DNA of 64,000 nt from contig CM060463.1 of assembly GCA_030544235.1 (NCBI GenBank), positions 32,199,920 to 32,263,919 on the forward strand, in the 5' to 3' direction. The first letter of the stretch is position 1; the number at the start of each line of letters is the position of its first letter. A program made the position numbers and the translations under genes. This document shows, one piece after another, positions 10,349 through 20,640 of this stretch. Below the pieces are notes generated by a model. It saw only the letters and a program-made list of their open reading frames with translations, was not told the DNA's origin and did not search any database. Origin of the DNA: Lepturacanthus savala. Lineage: Eukaryota; Chordata; Actinopteri; Scombriformes; Trichiuridae.

Positions 10349-11180
10349 ACCCCCTTTCCTCTCCTTCTCTTTCTATCTCCTTCTCTGCTGTCTCTCATTC
10401 CTCTCCACCTGTGTTTCAAAGCCACTCTGCACCTTTGCAGACCCAGTAGTGATAGCTCCAGCTGGGAAAATTGGAACCATGCATCAACCCCCTTGTACAA
10501 AAATTCCATTACAGTCTGGTGTGTATGTCTCTGGAGAGATAGGGAAGCTGGAGAGAAAAAGAGGGAGAGCATGAATGTTTAAAGAGAGATTGAGAACAAG
10601 GGAGTATTTTGATAAAGAATGTACAGCTAGGGGGAAGACAGAATAAAATAGTAATGGCTAGTATCACCATTACAATGAATCGCAATCATAACAGCAGGAG
10701 CAGCTGGACCATTTGAACCTGTTCACTTCTGCTCTTTAAGAAACTGTGATGTGGGGCCTGTCAGTCACATCAAGAAATTGTTTATCCATTTAATGTAAAC
10801 CTTTACAGCAAACTGTCATGTAGCTGTGATATCAAATCTATTTGATGAGAAGCATTTGTCCCAGTGCCTGCAAGCAAATTTAATGACATTTAATATTTAA
10901 TGATGAATTTAATAATAGTGACTCCTGACCCTCCCTGAACACATGGGTAAGCAAAACATAAAATGACCCCTTTGCAAATCAATAATAATCCCTCTCTCCA
11001 ACATTGGATTGGTTTAGAAATATGACCTATAATTAAATTTGGCAATATTTAGCTATTCTGTCAGTTTACAGTCCATACTAATGGTCATTATTATTTCACT
11101 CTATTTTCCCTATACCCCCACATTGTATACCAGTCTTAATTTCCTAAAACTCTTCCTAACGTTTACCTAATGTCTGATTA
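10349..11180. other. Unassigned sequence with CT/GA tracts
   Basis: 10350-10410 is C/T-rich and 10530-10610 is G/A-rich. The rest is AT-rich, and no gene is recognised. The 79-codon minus frame at 10333-10572 arises from the strand-biased tract. Confidence 0.45.
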
Positions 11181-11262
11181 ATGTCTGTTGTAAAGCGCTC
11201 AGAGCTGCATTTCTGTAGGAAAGATGTTATACAAATGAAGATTATTATTAGTAGTACTATTA
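11181..11262 (+). mobile_element. L2-type LINE or V-SINE 3' tail
   Basis: The sequence TGTAAAGCGCTCAGAGCTGC, followed by a GATGTTATACAAATGAAG segment and (ATT)n, matches the conserved 3' tail shared by fish L2-clade LINEs and the SINEs that borrow it. Only the tail is present, as expected for 5'-truncated retroposition. No body was recognised upstream. Confidence 0.6.
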
Positions 11263-13053
11263 TAAGTACATTCTTTTTAAGATCATCAGAGAAGGTTTAA
11301 TAAACACATCAATAAACACATAAAGTTGTACATGATCTTCTGCCAATTATCGGAATTAGATTTCCATCTGTGGGTCCATGCTGTGATTCTAGTTTTCAGT
11401 CTTCACAGTACTTGAAATCATCCCCATCTTGTCAGATGAGTCACACTCCTACTACTGTATACACAGCAGGGAGGTACGGTTTGTGAGAGTTATTTTGGCA
11501 TTATCAGTAATCATCAGTTGTAAAAGTGTTTCTGTAAAGTAAAAGGACTGTTGTTTCCTGTTCGGTTCTTAAGTTGCAGGATTTGAGTCCCATAAGAGAT
11601 TTACTTTGATCTACTGCTGCAAGCAACTCTTAAAGCTTTATCCCGTAAACAGTGGAAGAGCTTTTGATGTGCCTTTTAGCAGTTTTGCAGATGCCATGCA
11701 AAAACTATATCAGTATAGGCTCGCAGTAGCCAGCAGTCTTTGTGCCAGAGATCAGATTGTATAGTATTTAACATGGTTTTTCTGTGGTTGCCAAATGTAG
11801 TCTTGAAAGGAAATATTACAGGTGTTCTTCTGCTGGGACTTCTGTTTCCAAAGCTGCAGTGAGCTGATAGGATTTTACTGACACCATCATCAACAAGATG
11901 ACCCCCATCTTTCATTCACTGTCACATATAAAAAAAAAACAGTTGAAAGATTGCAGAGAGACTGAGGGAAAAGAGGAAACAGATGGGTTTAGGTGGACAG
12001 GGATGGAAGTGGTGATGAAGGGAAAGGTAGACGAAAAGACAAGTGGAGAGAAGGAAAGACGGACAGACAGACTGACAGCACCGTCACGAAAGGTCAACTT
12101 CACAAACAAGGGAAAGACAAACAGGGGAACAAGATAACAACAACATCAAGGTGAAAAGGAGAGAGCCGGGAGGTTCGATGAAAGGTTATCAACCCCCTGT
12201 TGGATAAAACAGATCCGCTTCTTTTCAAATTTTTCTTTTGACAAAAAATATAATGTATATATGTAATATATGTGGCCTAAAATGTCAACAATTATATGAC
12301 CATATATCTCTTGAATTTGATGAGCATTTAGCACTATGAGTTCTTAATTTACATTTTTTTTCCTGTCTGTAGTAGTAATTTGTATCAGTATATACTAAAG
12401 ATTCTAGGGTAAAAAATTGTAAAAATGTGTACTTAAAAATACAAGACAAAATGAAAAGAACACTGCAAGTATTCCATTTGATTTAAGTCAAATGACGTAA
12501 CTCTTTATATATGTACATTTGCATTATACAGTCAAATTTAGTTTTAGTCCTTATCATATTCTCCTTTTAGCAGTAACAACAACCTTGAAAACGCTGTACT
12601 TTTACCAGTCTATGATTAAGAATGATCCTTAAAACAATAGTTAGTATCGGCTGCTGTTAAATAAGACAAAGCATATTCCCTCTCATTAGGCCCACTCTGC
12701 ACGTGCACATACAACAGAATGTGTGCCTGCTGCTGCATACCAACAATCCCGAAGCAACAGCTGGGGCCAGCGTGCAACCAAAAGTGACAGACAAAGAGAA
12801 ATAACAGTCATTTAGCCAGCATACAGACAGAGAAATGAGAACCTAAGGCAGGTGGACTGACAAAAGAAATAATGACTGCAGAGAGAATAGATGGGAGGCA
12901 AACACAGAGACAGGAAGGGAAGAGAGGGACGAGGCAAACTGACAGATGAATGGCAAAGGTGACACTCACACAGTCAGGTTGTTGACCAATAAAATCGTTT
13001 GTTATGAACTAAAGCCACCTTTTGAAATAACTGGTTAAACATTTATTTTATAT
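11263..13053. other. Unassigned DNA with purine-rich tracts
   Basis: No gene. Two G/A-biased stretches on the plus strand (about 11940-12170 and 12780-12960) are separated by AT-rich sequence (12230-12620). Frames of 62-79 codons in the tracts are low complexity (Lys/Arg/Glu or Ser/Phe/Pro on the opposite strand). Confidence 0.45.
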
Positions 13054-13705
13054 CTACTTGTATCTCATCATGCAGTGATGCAGCATAATATAGGACTTTG
13101 GTCCCAGGAGGGGTGGCGTCGTGTCAGCTGTCAAATACAGTAAAACATAGAGACATTTTTTCCCCAAACGTTGACTGCACAGAGGGCTTGGAGGAAGAGA
13201 GGCAGATAGGCTCAAAGACAGATTTAGACGGACAGAGAAAGGGGAAAAAGAGAAAGATACGGACGGCTTGAAAGAATTCAGATGAGAGCGTATGAAGATA
13301 GACACAGGGGCAGACAGAGGAAATCAGAAAGGCCGGGAAAAGACAGGACACTGCAGAGGGACTCGTTGGTCGACATGGGAGGGCGTTCCACCCGCTGAGG
13401 TCCTGCATGAAGGACATTGCCTCTGTGTGTGCTTGTGTGTGTGCTGGTATCGACGTAATGTTTCTTGTTTGAATGTGTCCCCCGTCGTGTTCTGATGTTT
13501 CTTTATCTGTGCTCGTGGGTGTTTCGAAATGTCTGAGTCGAGAGTGTTTGCGCACGATTGTGTTTGTGTGTACGCCTGGCAGCTTATCTGTGCCGCGTGA
13601 CCTGACTATGTGTGAGCCAGATGCCAAACATACTATCTGTTCAAAAAACAGCTTCACTGGAAGGACAAACACTAAAAGGTGCTTATAGTTACAGCTGTTC
13701 ATCAT
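13054..13705 (-). other. 193-codon open frame, probably non-coding
   Basis: The longest open frame of the window runs on the minus strand from 13705 to 13124. The predicted protein has no domain or transposon motif that I recognise. Its C-terminal half (Phe, Leu, Ser, Pro-rich) is simply the complement of a purine-rich tract (13180-13360), and a second frame overlaps it on the same strand. There is no visible TATA box, polyadenylation signal close downstream, or consensus splice pair. GC content is somewhat higher than the flanks. I treat it as a chance frame. A fast-evolving exon is the alternative, and conservation in a related fish would decide. Confidence 0.2.
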
Positions 13706-14357
13706 CTGCTGTTATAAGCTCTGAGCAATACAAATGTTTGTTTCACAAAAGAGTTTTATAATTAAAATTTTACAGCTTTTGTTCAAACACAAATCACACA
13801 CTGAGTTCACTTGAGTAAGTTTGATCTTTTAAGAGTTAGTTAAACTGTTATGCTGATAGGACAGCTAATATAGTTTGCTGATTTGGTTGTAGTTTAACTA
13901 TGCTGTATCAGTGTTCATTGTTCTGCTAGAGTCAGCTATAGGCAAGTGAATAAAGCTTTTATATAATGATGTAATTCATTGAGTGCATAAGACAAAGAAG
14001 CAACTAGTTGTAACACCTATTGCAGCTGGCATTATGATAAGTTGGAAGTGTAACTTCTGTAACTTGTTATTTAAATGTAAACATATATTTGTCTTAATTT
14101 GCGTTTCTTTATTTTAATGTTTTATTGATCTTGCTTTATTCCTTGTACTTTTTTCCATTTGGGATGCACAGGTTCTTCTTTTTATCTCTGATATTGATTC
14201 CAATTCCAACTCAGGGTACCAATCTGATTTCAATGCTCCTTTTCTGCTGCTCTTGTTATCTTTATGCAATAGATCAACTTGTGGAATGATTTGGGCCATA
14301 CTTCCACTTGTACAGTAATGTATTGGGTGTAAGGACTGTAACTACACATCATTTATC
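13706..14357. other. Nothing recognised
   Basis: AT-rich DNA without element ends or credible open frames. Confidence 0.5.
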
Positions 14358-14365
14358 ATCTAGAG

Positions 14366-14553
14366 CAGTGGTTCTCAAAGTGGGGCCCAAGGACCCCCAG
14401 GGATCCTCAAGGGGAATAGGGTAATTATTTATTTTTACTATTATACCTTAATAACCACAATGATGGAACATTTGACTATTTTGGTTTTGGGTTACCTGCT
14501 CTAATCTGTGTCAAGTTAGGGGTCCTTGATGTGAAAAAGTCGGAGAGCCAAGA
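14366..14553. mobile_element. Short non-autonomous hAT element (188 bp)
   Basis: The left end CAGTGGTTCTCAAAGTGGGG is the classic hAT (Charlie-like) terminal repeat. The right end is diverged (AAAGTCGGAGAGCCAAGA). The flanks give an 8-bp target-site duplication with one mismatch: ATCTAGAG (14358-14365) and ATCTAGAA (14554-14561). It has no coding capacity; movement would have needed a hAT transposase supplied elsewhere. Confidence 0.65.
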
Positions 14554-14638
14554 ATCTAGAATAAGTGGAGATATCAACAAATGAATTGCTAATTTCAAAG
14601 GGCTAAAGTAATCATTAAATATATCAATTATCAGTTTA

Positions 14639-14967
14639 GGGCGACACGGTGGGGCAGGGGTTAGCGCTGTTGCCTCACAGCAAGAAGGTCGCTATGTGGA
14701 GTTTGCATGTTCTCCCTGTGTCTGCGTGGGTTTTCACCGGGTACTCCGGCTTCCTCCCACAGTCCAAAAACATGCTCAGGTTAATTGGAGACTCTAAATT
14801 GCCCCTAGGTGTGAATGTGTGAGTGAATGGTGTGTGTACCCCACGATTGGCTGGCGATCAATTAGGGTGTATCCCTGCCTCTCGTCGTAAAGCGCTGGGA
14901 TAGGATCCAGCAGACCCCTGCGACCCTAATGAGGAATAAGCAGGTATAGAAGATGAGATGAGATGAG
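14639..14967 (+). mobile_element. DANA/mermaid-type SINE, complete ends
   Basis: A 329-bp copy beginning GGGCGACACGGTGG and ending in a (GATGA)n tail. It is flanked by a perfect 13-bp target-site duplication AATTATCAGTTTA (14626-14638 and 14968-14980), proof of LINE-mediated insertion. The head resembles the tRNA-derived region with a near-consensus A box, but the B-box segment (GGTTCRA...) is missing. The text jumps from GCAAGAAGGTC straight to GCTATGTGGAGTTTGC, whereas the 29450 copy carries the box. The body (GCATGTTCTCCCTGTGTCTG and GGCTTCCTCCCACAGTCC) is the well-known fish repeat. The lost B box should impair pol III transcription of this copy. Confidence 0.85.
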
Positions 14968-15084
14968 AATTATCAGTTTAAGAGCTCTTTCCAAGACTTA
15001 GTTTTGTAAGGTCATTATGGCACCAGCAATACTCCAGTCATTGGAGAAGTTACCCTTTTGGATATATTTACATTGTGACCCTTA

Positions 15085-15653
15085 GGGGGTGTTCACACCG
15101 GACTCAATTGACGCGATTTTTTCGCACGATGGACGCGATTTTGTCACGTGACAAATTAAAATTTGTTGCACGGTTTTCGCCAGATTGCGTCATCACGTCC
15201 CTGCCTGTTTTATGTTTTCTCTCATCATCCGTGTGTGTGATCACCACTGTCACTGCGTTGTACAGCTCTGAAAGTCCGAAGCTCCGCCGTCATTGCTGAG
15301 TACATGATACCCTCTGTAGGTGCACAGAGCTTGGTTGGTTTCTACCGGAGCTCCTACCAGAGCTCCACCTGGACAACGCGGCTTCCAAGTCCGTTGAAAA
15401 GTAAAAGACTGGCGATAAGTGAATTTCTCATTGTCATGGAGACATGGAGCGAATCTCAATGCTGATTGGTTGTCGCACTACATCATCCTGTGAATTCGCC
15501 TGAAAAGTTCAATATTTTCAATTTGATGCGACAGGTGAATTTCGCCACTTTGCGTCCATTGCGTCGCGCCGCGAAAAATCACGTCTTCCCATTGACTTAA
15601 CATGTAATCGCGTCGCGCTGTCGCAGAAATTTTTGTCCAGTGTGAACACCCCT
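15085..15653. mobile_element. PIF/Harbinger-like MITE (569 bp)
   Basis: The ends are inverted repeats: GGGGGTGTTCACACCGGAC on the left, and AGGGGTGTTCACACTGGAC as the reverse complement of the right end. They are flanked by a perfect 3-bp duplication TTA (15082-15084 and 15654-15656), the hallmark target of Harbinger elements. The subterminal zones are packed with CpG words (GACGCGATT twice on the left and once inverted on the right; GCGTCGCGCCGCG), in sharp contrast to the AT-rich flanks. The interior frames (for example 15459-15250 minus) show no transposase. Superfamily is inferred from TSD length and termini. Confidence 0.75.
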
Positions 15654-15656
15654 TTA

Positions 15657-17394
15657 CACATTGAATATTTTCACATAGATGACATGATGTTAAATGACAT
15701 GACTACATAGCTTTAAGCTTTATTTATTGTCACAATAATGGAAAAGTGCAACTATAGAGTGTTTCAGCTTTTATTTTATTATTTCTGGTTTATTAGGATT
15801 GTCACAAAGCCATGGTTGAAGTTCCCATAGTTGGTATATAGACAAACATCCTCCAAGAAATTGCAGTTCTCCAATATAAAGGCAGGTTCCTGTTACCCTA
15901 CAGTAAGTCTACCGACAATCCACTACCTAGTTATTGTGAAACACCAATCTTGTCCCCAGACTCTGTTAGTGGTGGAGTAATATGTCAGAGTGCCAGTGGC
16001 TCTGCTTTCGCAAACCTCCAAGGAGAGTCTTTATTGACTCACTGGCAAGACCAGCAAATTTGGTCTTGAAAGACCCAGCACACCCACGCACATGGTTTGG
16101 TTTTATTCTGGCTGATTAGTCCATAGGTTGAAGTTGGGTGGATCTATTCTGGGAATTTCCTGAGGCCAACAAAATCCAATAGCAATAACAAGAAAGACAA
16201 ATACATCCTCCCACCCTGACAGATGCTATATAGGGAACAGGACCGTAAGGGAGATGTCATCTCCCATGTTCCTGTGAGCCAGTAAAAGAAAACACCTGTT
16301 TGGGATAAGTGTGGATTTATTCATTGGCCACTTTTCACAGTTGTTTTTTCTGTTAATGACTTGACCAAAGACAAGTGTAGCAGTGATCACGTTACAGGTA
16401 CTGCATCTTTGCTAGACCCAACATTAAGATAAATGCATGCTCAATGCTAAACTGGCTTTATCTATGGCTATTTTTTCTGCATAGTATGTGGGTTCTATGT
16501 CATTATGTCACCTTGATTTTACTTTATGGTTTCAAACTGTTCTTTTTTTAATCTCTATGAGATGGCAACTTTGAATTTTGCATTAAAACCCTGTTTCTGC
16601 AAAGCTTCTGTGGAGATAATGGTAGCTAATGTGTTAGCACATGCCTCCGAACCATTGGAAAAAGTCATCATATTCCGAAAAAGAAAAAGAGAGACATGAC
16701 ATTAAGCCCAACCACCTTCAGCTTTCTGTTTCCACCGCTGTCTTCTTTGCGAAGGATTTGCTGTAGTCCCGCCGTTAGTCTTGCCGCTAATACTGCGAAA
16801 CACCCACATAAATAACACATAAAAAAGTCCAATGGTTTTTTTCAGTGGCAGCCCAGGGCTGGCTGGCCTGCTTGCCTCCAGTCACAGTATGCTGGCTGCG
16901 TGGTGGCCCACTGCTGGGTATTATCTCCATCACTGCCATATGCCTCAGTACGGGGCCGTCTCTGGGCTGTCTGCTTCTTCCTCTACCCTGCATATCCCAG
17001 ATTTTCCCTCTCTATATATCTTCTTCTCCTCTCTCCGTGTCTTCTCCTCCTAGCTCTCTGTCGCATACATGTACAAACAAGGCCCAGTGACAACACTCAG
17101 CATTTATCTGTCTCTGCCTTCACTCATTCTCTTTCCTACACATTCACACAAGGGGTATCAGCACACAGCATAGTAAACATTGTTCTTCATGATTTTGACA
17201 AGGTATTAACCACTCGGGGGCCTCTTTTCTCTGCATTGATTTGAAAAGTGGAGCTGTTGTGTAGTTGTATTGTCAAAACATCGCTTTCTTATTATTATTA
17301 TTATCCTGTCATGAGGAATCCCACAGAGATGAGATGATGAATGCTATTGCAAACTTGGTGTTACAGGATTACACGACTGAAGATTCTATATATA
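15657..17394. other. Unassigned sequence
   Basis: No gene. The part at about 15840-16320 has mixed composition and includes a TATATAGGGAACAGG word near 16230 that could be an old LTR promoter, but no matching LTR pair is seen. Overlapping frames at 16787-17244 are C/T-rich and lack domains. Confidence 0.4.
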
Positions 17395-17689
17395 CAGTTG
17401 TATTTAATATAATAGCAGTGTGTTTAAAAATGTGAGTAAAGCCAAAATCCTTATAATAATTTTTATTTCAGTGCATTGCTAACACTGCATCGTATATAAT
17501 TATTAATTATTAATTATATATAATTATTTTACAGAAAATGAAGAAAAATTAATATCAGGCTGTTCATTGAAAAGGCAGTGTCTGAGTTTTTCTTTACAAA
17601 CTCAAATATTTACTCTATAAACTAAAAAAATCTTCAGGATTTAGTATTCCTGTGAATTACTAAAGTCAGATTTAGTTGTTTAACCATGG

Positions 17690-18145
17690 TGTCTGAGAAT
17701 TGTTCACATCTGTGTTGCATGGAGTCAACCAACTTCTGACACATATGAACAGGTGTTTAAGCCTCAAAAGTCTTCTGCATTTCTTGGATTTCTCTGGAAA
17801 ACAGCATTTTTGATGTTAGCCCACAAGCTTTCAATGGGATTAAAGTCCGGGGATTGAGTTGGGCCATCCAGAACTGAATTTTGTTGGTCTGGAACCAAGA
17901 TGCTGCTGGTTTACTGGTCTGTTTGGGGTCGTTGTCTTGTTGAAACTCATATTACAAGTGTATTTCCTCTTCAGCATAAGGCAATATAACCTCTGATCTG
18001 GTTTTCTGACAAACTATCTGTGGCCCTTGGACCAAAAAAGAACAATTTTATTTTCATCAGTAAACCAAATGTTTCTCCATTTATATTTAGGCAAGTTGGT
18101 GTGTTCTTTGTCAAATTGTTTCCTCTTCATCACAAAGACAAGGGA
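17690..18145 (-). pseudogene. Tc1-like transposase fragment, left arm
   Basis: The minus strand from about 18145 reads, across frames, a catalytic-domain start with the motif YKWRNIWFTDENKIVLFW (first catalytic Asp in TDEN). A deletion removes the centre, and it then resumes in the C-terminal region (Gln/Asn-rich stretch and the MQHRCE-like tail near 17730). It belongs to a different Tc1 family from the copies at 590 and 2979, judging by terminal repeats and protein motifs. Confidence 0.65.
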
Positions 18146-18151
18146 ACATGG

Positions 18152-18430
18152 ATCAGTTTCCCTATATCAAAATACTTGAAGAGGTCATGTTGCCTTATGT
18201 CAAAGAGGAATTGCCCTTGAAATGGGAGCGGCCAACCCAATCCCAAAACAATAATTCAATTGAAAACTTGTGGGCTGACATCAAAAATGTTTCTGAGGCA
18301 AAACCAAGAAATGCAGAGGAATTTTGAGGCTGAAATACCTGTTCATAGGTGCCAGAAGTTGGTTGGCTCCATGCAACACAGATGTGAAGCAGTTCTCAGA
18401 AACCATGGTCATAGAAATAAATATAAGTGA
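18152..18430 (+). pseudogene. Tc1-like transposase fragment, right arm
   Basis: Plus-strand text gives MDQFPYIKILEEVMLP, then LPLKWE, a deletion, then SIENLWADIKN, which contains the catalytic Glu. A stop and frameshift follow after EAKPRNAEEF. The region between LPLKW and IENLW, which should carry the QDNDPKH motif with the second Asp, is missing. This arm duplicates the C-terminal part present in antisense in the left arm. Confidence 0.68.
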
Positions 18431-18690
18431 TTCACAGGAATGATAAACCCTGAAGATTCTTCAGTTTATACAGAACATGTTTAAGTTTGCAAACAAAAAT
18501 GCAAACAGTGCTGTCTTTGAAGAGCCTAATATTGCTTTTGTATTTATTTTCTATAAAGATTGACACATAGTTTTTCACATTTTGGTTTAAGATATAAAAT
18601 GTAGTGTTCCCAATGCATTGAAATAAAAATTATTATAAGGATTTTGGCTTTACTCACATTTTTAAACACACTGCTGCTATATTGAACACT

Positions 18691-20179
18691 TATGTATATA
18701 TATTTTCTTATTGACAACACGTCCCATAGAACGTTCAAAACAAACAATTAACTGATCCTATGAACAAGCATCGTAGCTAAAGCCTGAAATATCCTATTCC
18801 TCTGTGCCATCTGGAGGTGTAATTTATTTCCCACATACACATCCTGCTGCTGTAAAGAATCACGAATGTGTCAAATGTGTTTTAATCCAATGGTGAAAAG
18901 AACATCTGACAAGCGCAGGATTTACTCCTGCTTGAGTATTGTTTGATACAAATTACAGTACACAGCTATCTTAAGAAATTATTTTTTAAAAGATTGAGCT
19001 TAACAATTTAACAACTTTGTTGAACTAACAAATATATATTTGTTACCAGTTTTAGTAGGCATGAATGGGAGCCGAGTGTCACACACCAGTAGGGAAGTTG
19101 TAGAATATTCAGAGATGGACTAAAACATTGTTGAGTTTCTTTTCATTCAGATTTATTGACAAGATAAATCTAGAAAAAAATATATCCTTTAAAGGCCCCC
19201 TTCATTCTAAAATATGTTTTGCTTATTGTTCACTTATTCGGTTGGATAGACTGCATTTTTAATGACGAAGGATTAGATGGAATTCTAAGTTTTTTAATTA
19301 GATAATTGTTCTCTATACACATATTTTTATTCCAAGCAATATTTTTTATATGTCTTTCAACAAGTCATACAAGCATGTGCAGCGTCAACACAAATTTATG
19401 ATAGTGGCCTTTCATCTTGTGAATTGTACACAGTTGCTCACAACTCGAAAAAATCATAAATGTCAAACGACTCCATGAGAGCAAGACAGAGTTTGTGTTA
19501 CCAATGTACTCTGTAGGTCCTGCAATACCCATGTGTACTGCAGATGGTTAGACAGGCAGTCACTCACTGCTTTTGCTGGTTGGCCATGAAGAGGTATGCT
19601 GTTCTGTTCTCATCTTGAAAAATCCTATTGGGAGGTGTTGGTGAGTGTGCCTTAGATATAGTGCCTCTGTGTGTGTTTCTCTGCGTGTATTTCTCTGTAT
19701 ACGTTTTTCAGAGTGTCTGTATGATCATGACATAGCCAGCAGTGATTGATGTGCTACCTGGATCGCCTGATTAATTACACTCCATGTCGATGTCAGGAGC
19801 CATACGTCTACAGAATACATATAAGCAATCATATAGACACATGACATCCCACCCACAGGCCCATACGCTTACTCCACATCAGCAAACAGACATTTATATA
19901 CTATGTTCCCTTGTGCGCTAAGATATAGCAACTCCTTTGGAAAATTGGTGTGGGGGGGGGGCTTTTTCAATGCTTTTTTGGCCCGATTTTGTCAAAATTT
20001 AATAAGTAACACCTGAAATATTAAAATTGAAGGCAAGAAAAAACAACAGTTCAGTCCGCCCCCTTGTTTCAGTTTTATTTTTAGTACATTATCACACAAA
20101 ATGATCATATAGTGAACAAAAATGCAATGTAAAGCACAATTTATCCTCATTAATAAAAACAAAAAAAAATCACAGGACA
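18691..20179. other. AT-rich unassigned DNA
   Basis: No coding signal. It contains a CTCF-like word at 18804-18817 (listed separately) and a G run near 19950-19960. Confidence 0.45.
18804..18817 (-). promoter_or_regulatory. CTCF-like motif (weak)
   Basis: On the minus strand, CCTCCAGATGGCAC fits the vertebrate CTCF core CCASYAGRKGGCRS at 13 of 14 positions. A single motif in AT-rich DNA is weak evidence. Confidence 0.25.
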
Positions 20180-20640
20180 TACGCTTGTTATAACAGCAGC
20201 AAAATGCTGCTGCAGCACCCGTTCCTGTTCATTTGCTGTCACTTTTGTTTTATTTTGCTGGTTTGCCTCCCTCCAGCTCTCCTTCTCATTCCTAACATTG
20301 GCATTGCAGCTATCCTAAGTGATAAATAGGATTCAATTAAGGCCCTGTTTTGTAGACGCCATTGCAATGTGTCATGTGTGCCTAGGTAGCCTTAACATTT
20401 ATTCAATAAGGATTCAGCAGCGAGCATGAGACAGAGGGAGAAGACAAATAGCTCCCGAAGATTCCAGGTCATGTTCGTCTGCTATCTGGGGAAAAGCCTC
20501 CCGATGATTATTGCTCTGGCGTTGCCACGGCGGCGGTTTAGCATTAGTGTTGTATTCATCAAAACAGGGTTTGAAGGCAGTTCAGTGTGATTAGGTTATT
20601 TCTGAGCTCACTAATTACTCTTTATGACAGGAGATTCACT
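20180..20640. other. Candidate conserved non-coding element
   Basis: This stretch differs from its flanks by balanced base composition, absence of simple repeats, no sustained open frame, and a run of transcription-factor-like words: ATTGCAAT (C/EBP-like), TTAATTG/CAATTAAG and GATGATTATTGC. Such texture is common in vertebrate developmental enhancers. Only a cross-species alignment could confirm it. Confidence 0.25.

Larger units (their letters stand above)
17395..18690. mobile_element. Tc1-like fold-back element (inverted duplication)
   Basis: The left end is preceded by TA (17393-17394) and begins CAGTTGTATTTAATATAATA, a Tc1-type terminus. The right end mirrors it (ATAGCAGCAGTG in reverse complement). 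A 53-bp segment is identical in inverted orientation at 17416-17468 and 18621-18673. Beyond the terminal repeats, the coding parts are mirrored too. 17640-17990 is the antisense of the transposase C-terminal half, while 18175-18440 is the same half in sense. The arms therefore pair over roughly 500-600 bp at lower identity inwards, around a spacer near 18000-18170. The whole copy lacks the N-terminal DNA-binding domains. It looks like a palindromic rearrangement of a Tc1 copy. Confidence 0.8.

Noticed and set aside
13124..13705. 193-codon minus-strand open frame as a host gene
   Set aside because: No domain, low-complexity C-terminus complementary to a purine tract, overlapping alternative frame and no gene signals. 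Kept only as a low-confidence 'other' entry.
14639..14967. Functional tRNA gene
   Set aside because: The tRNA-like head lacks a B box and cloverleaf pairing; it is the head of a SINE.
15840..16320. Solo LTR
   Set aside because: A TATA-like word is present, but no TG...CA ends with a flanking duplication could be identified.
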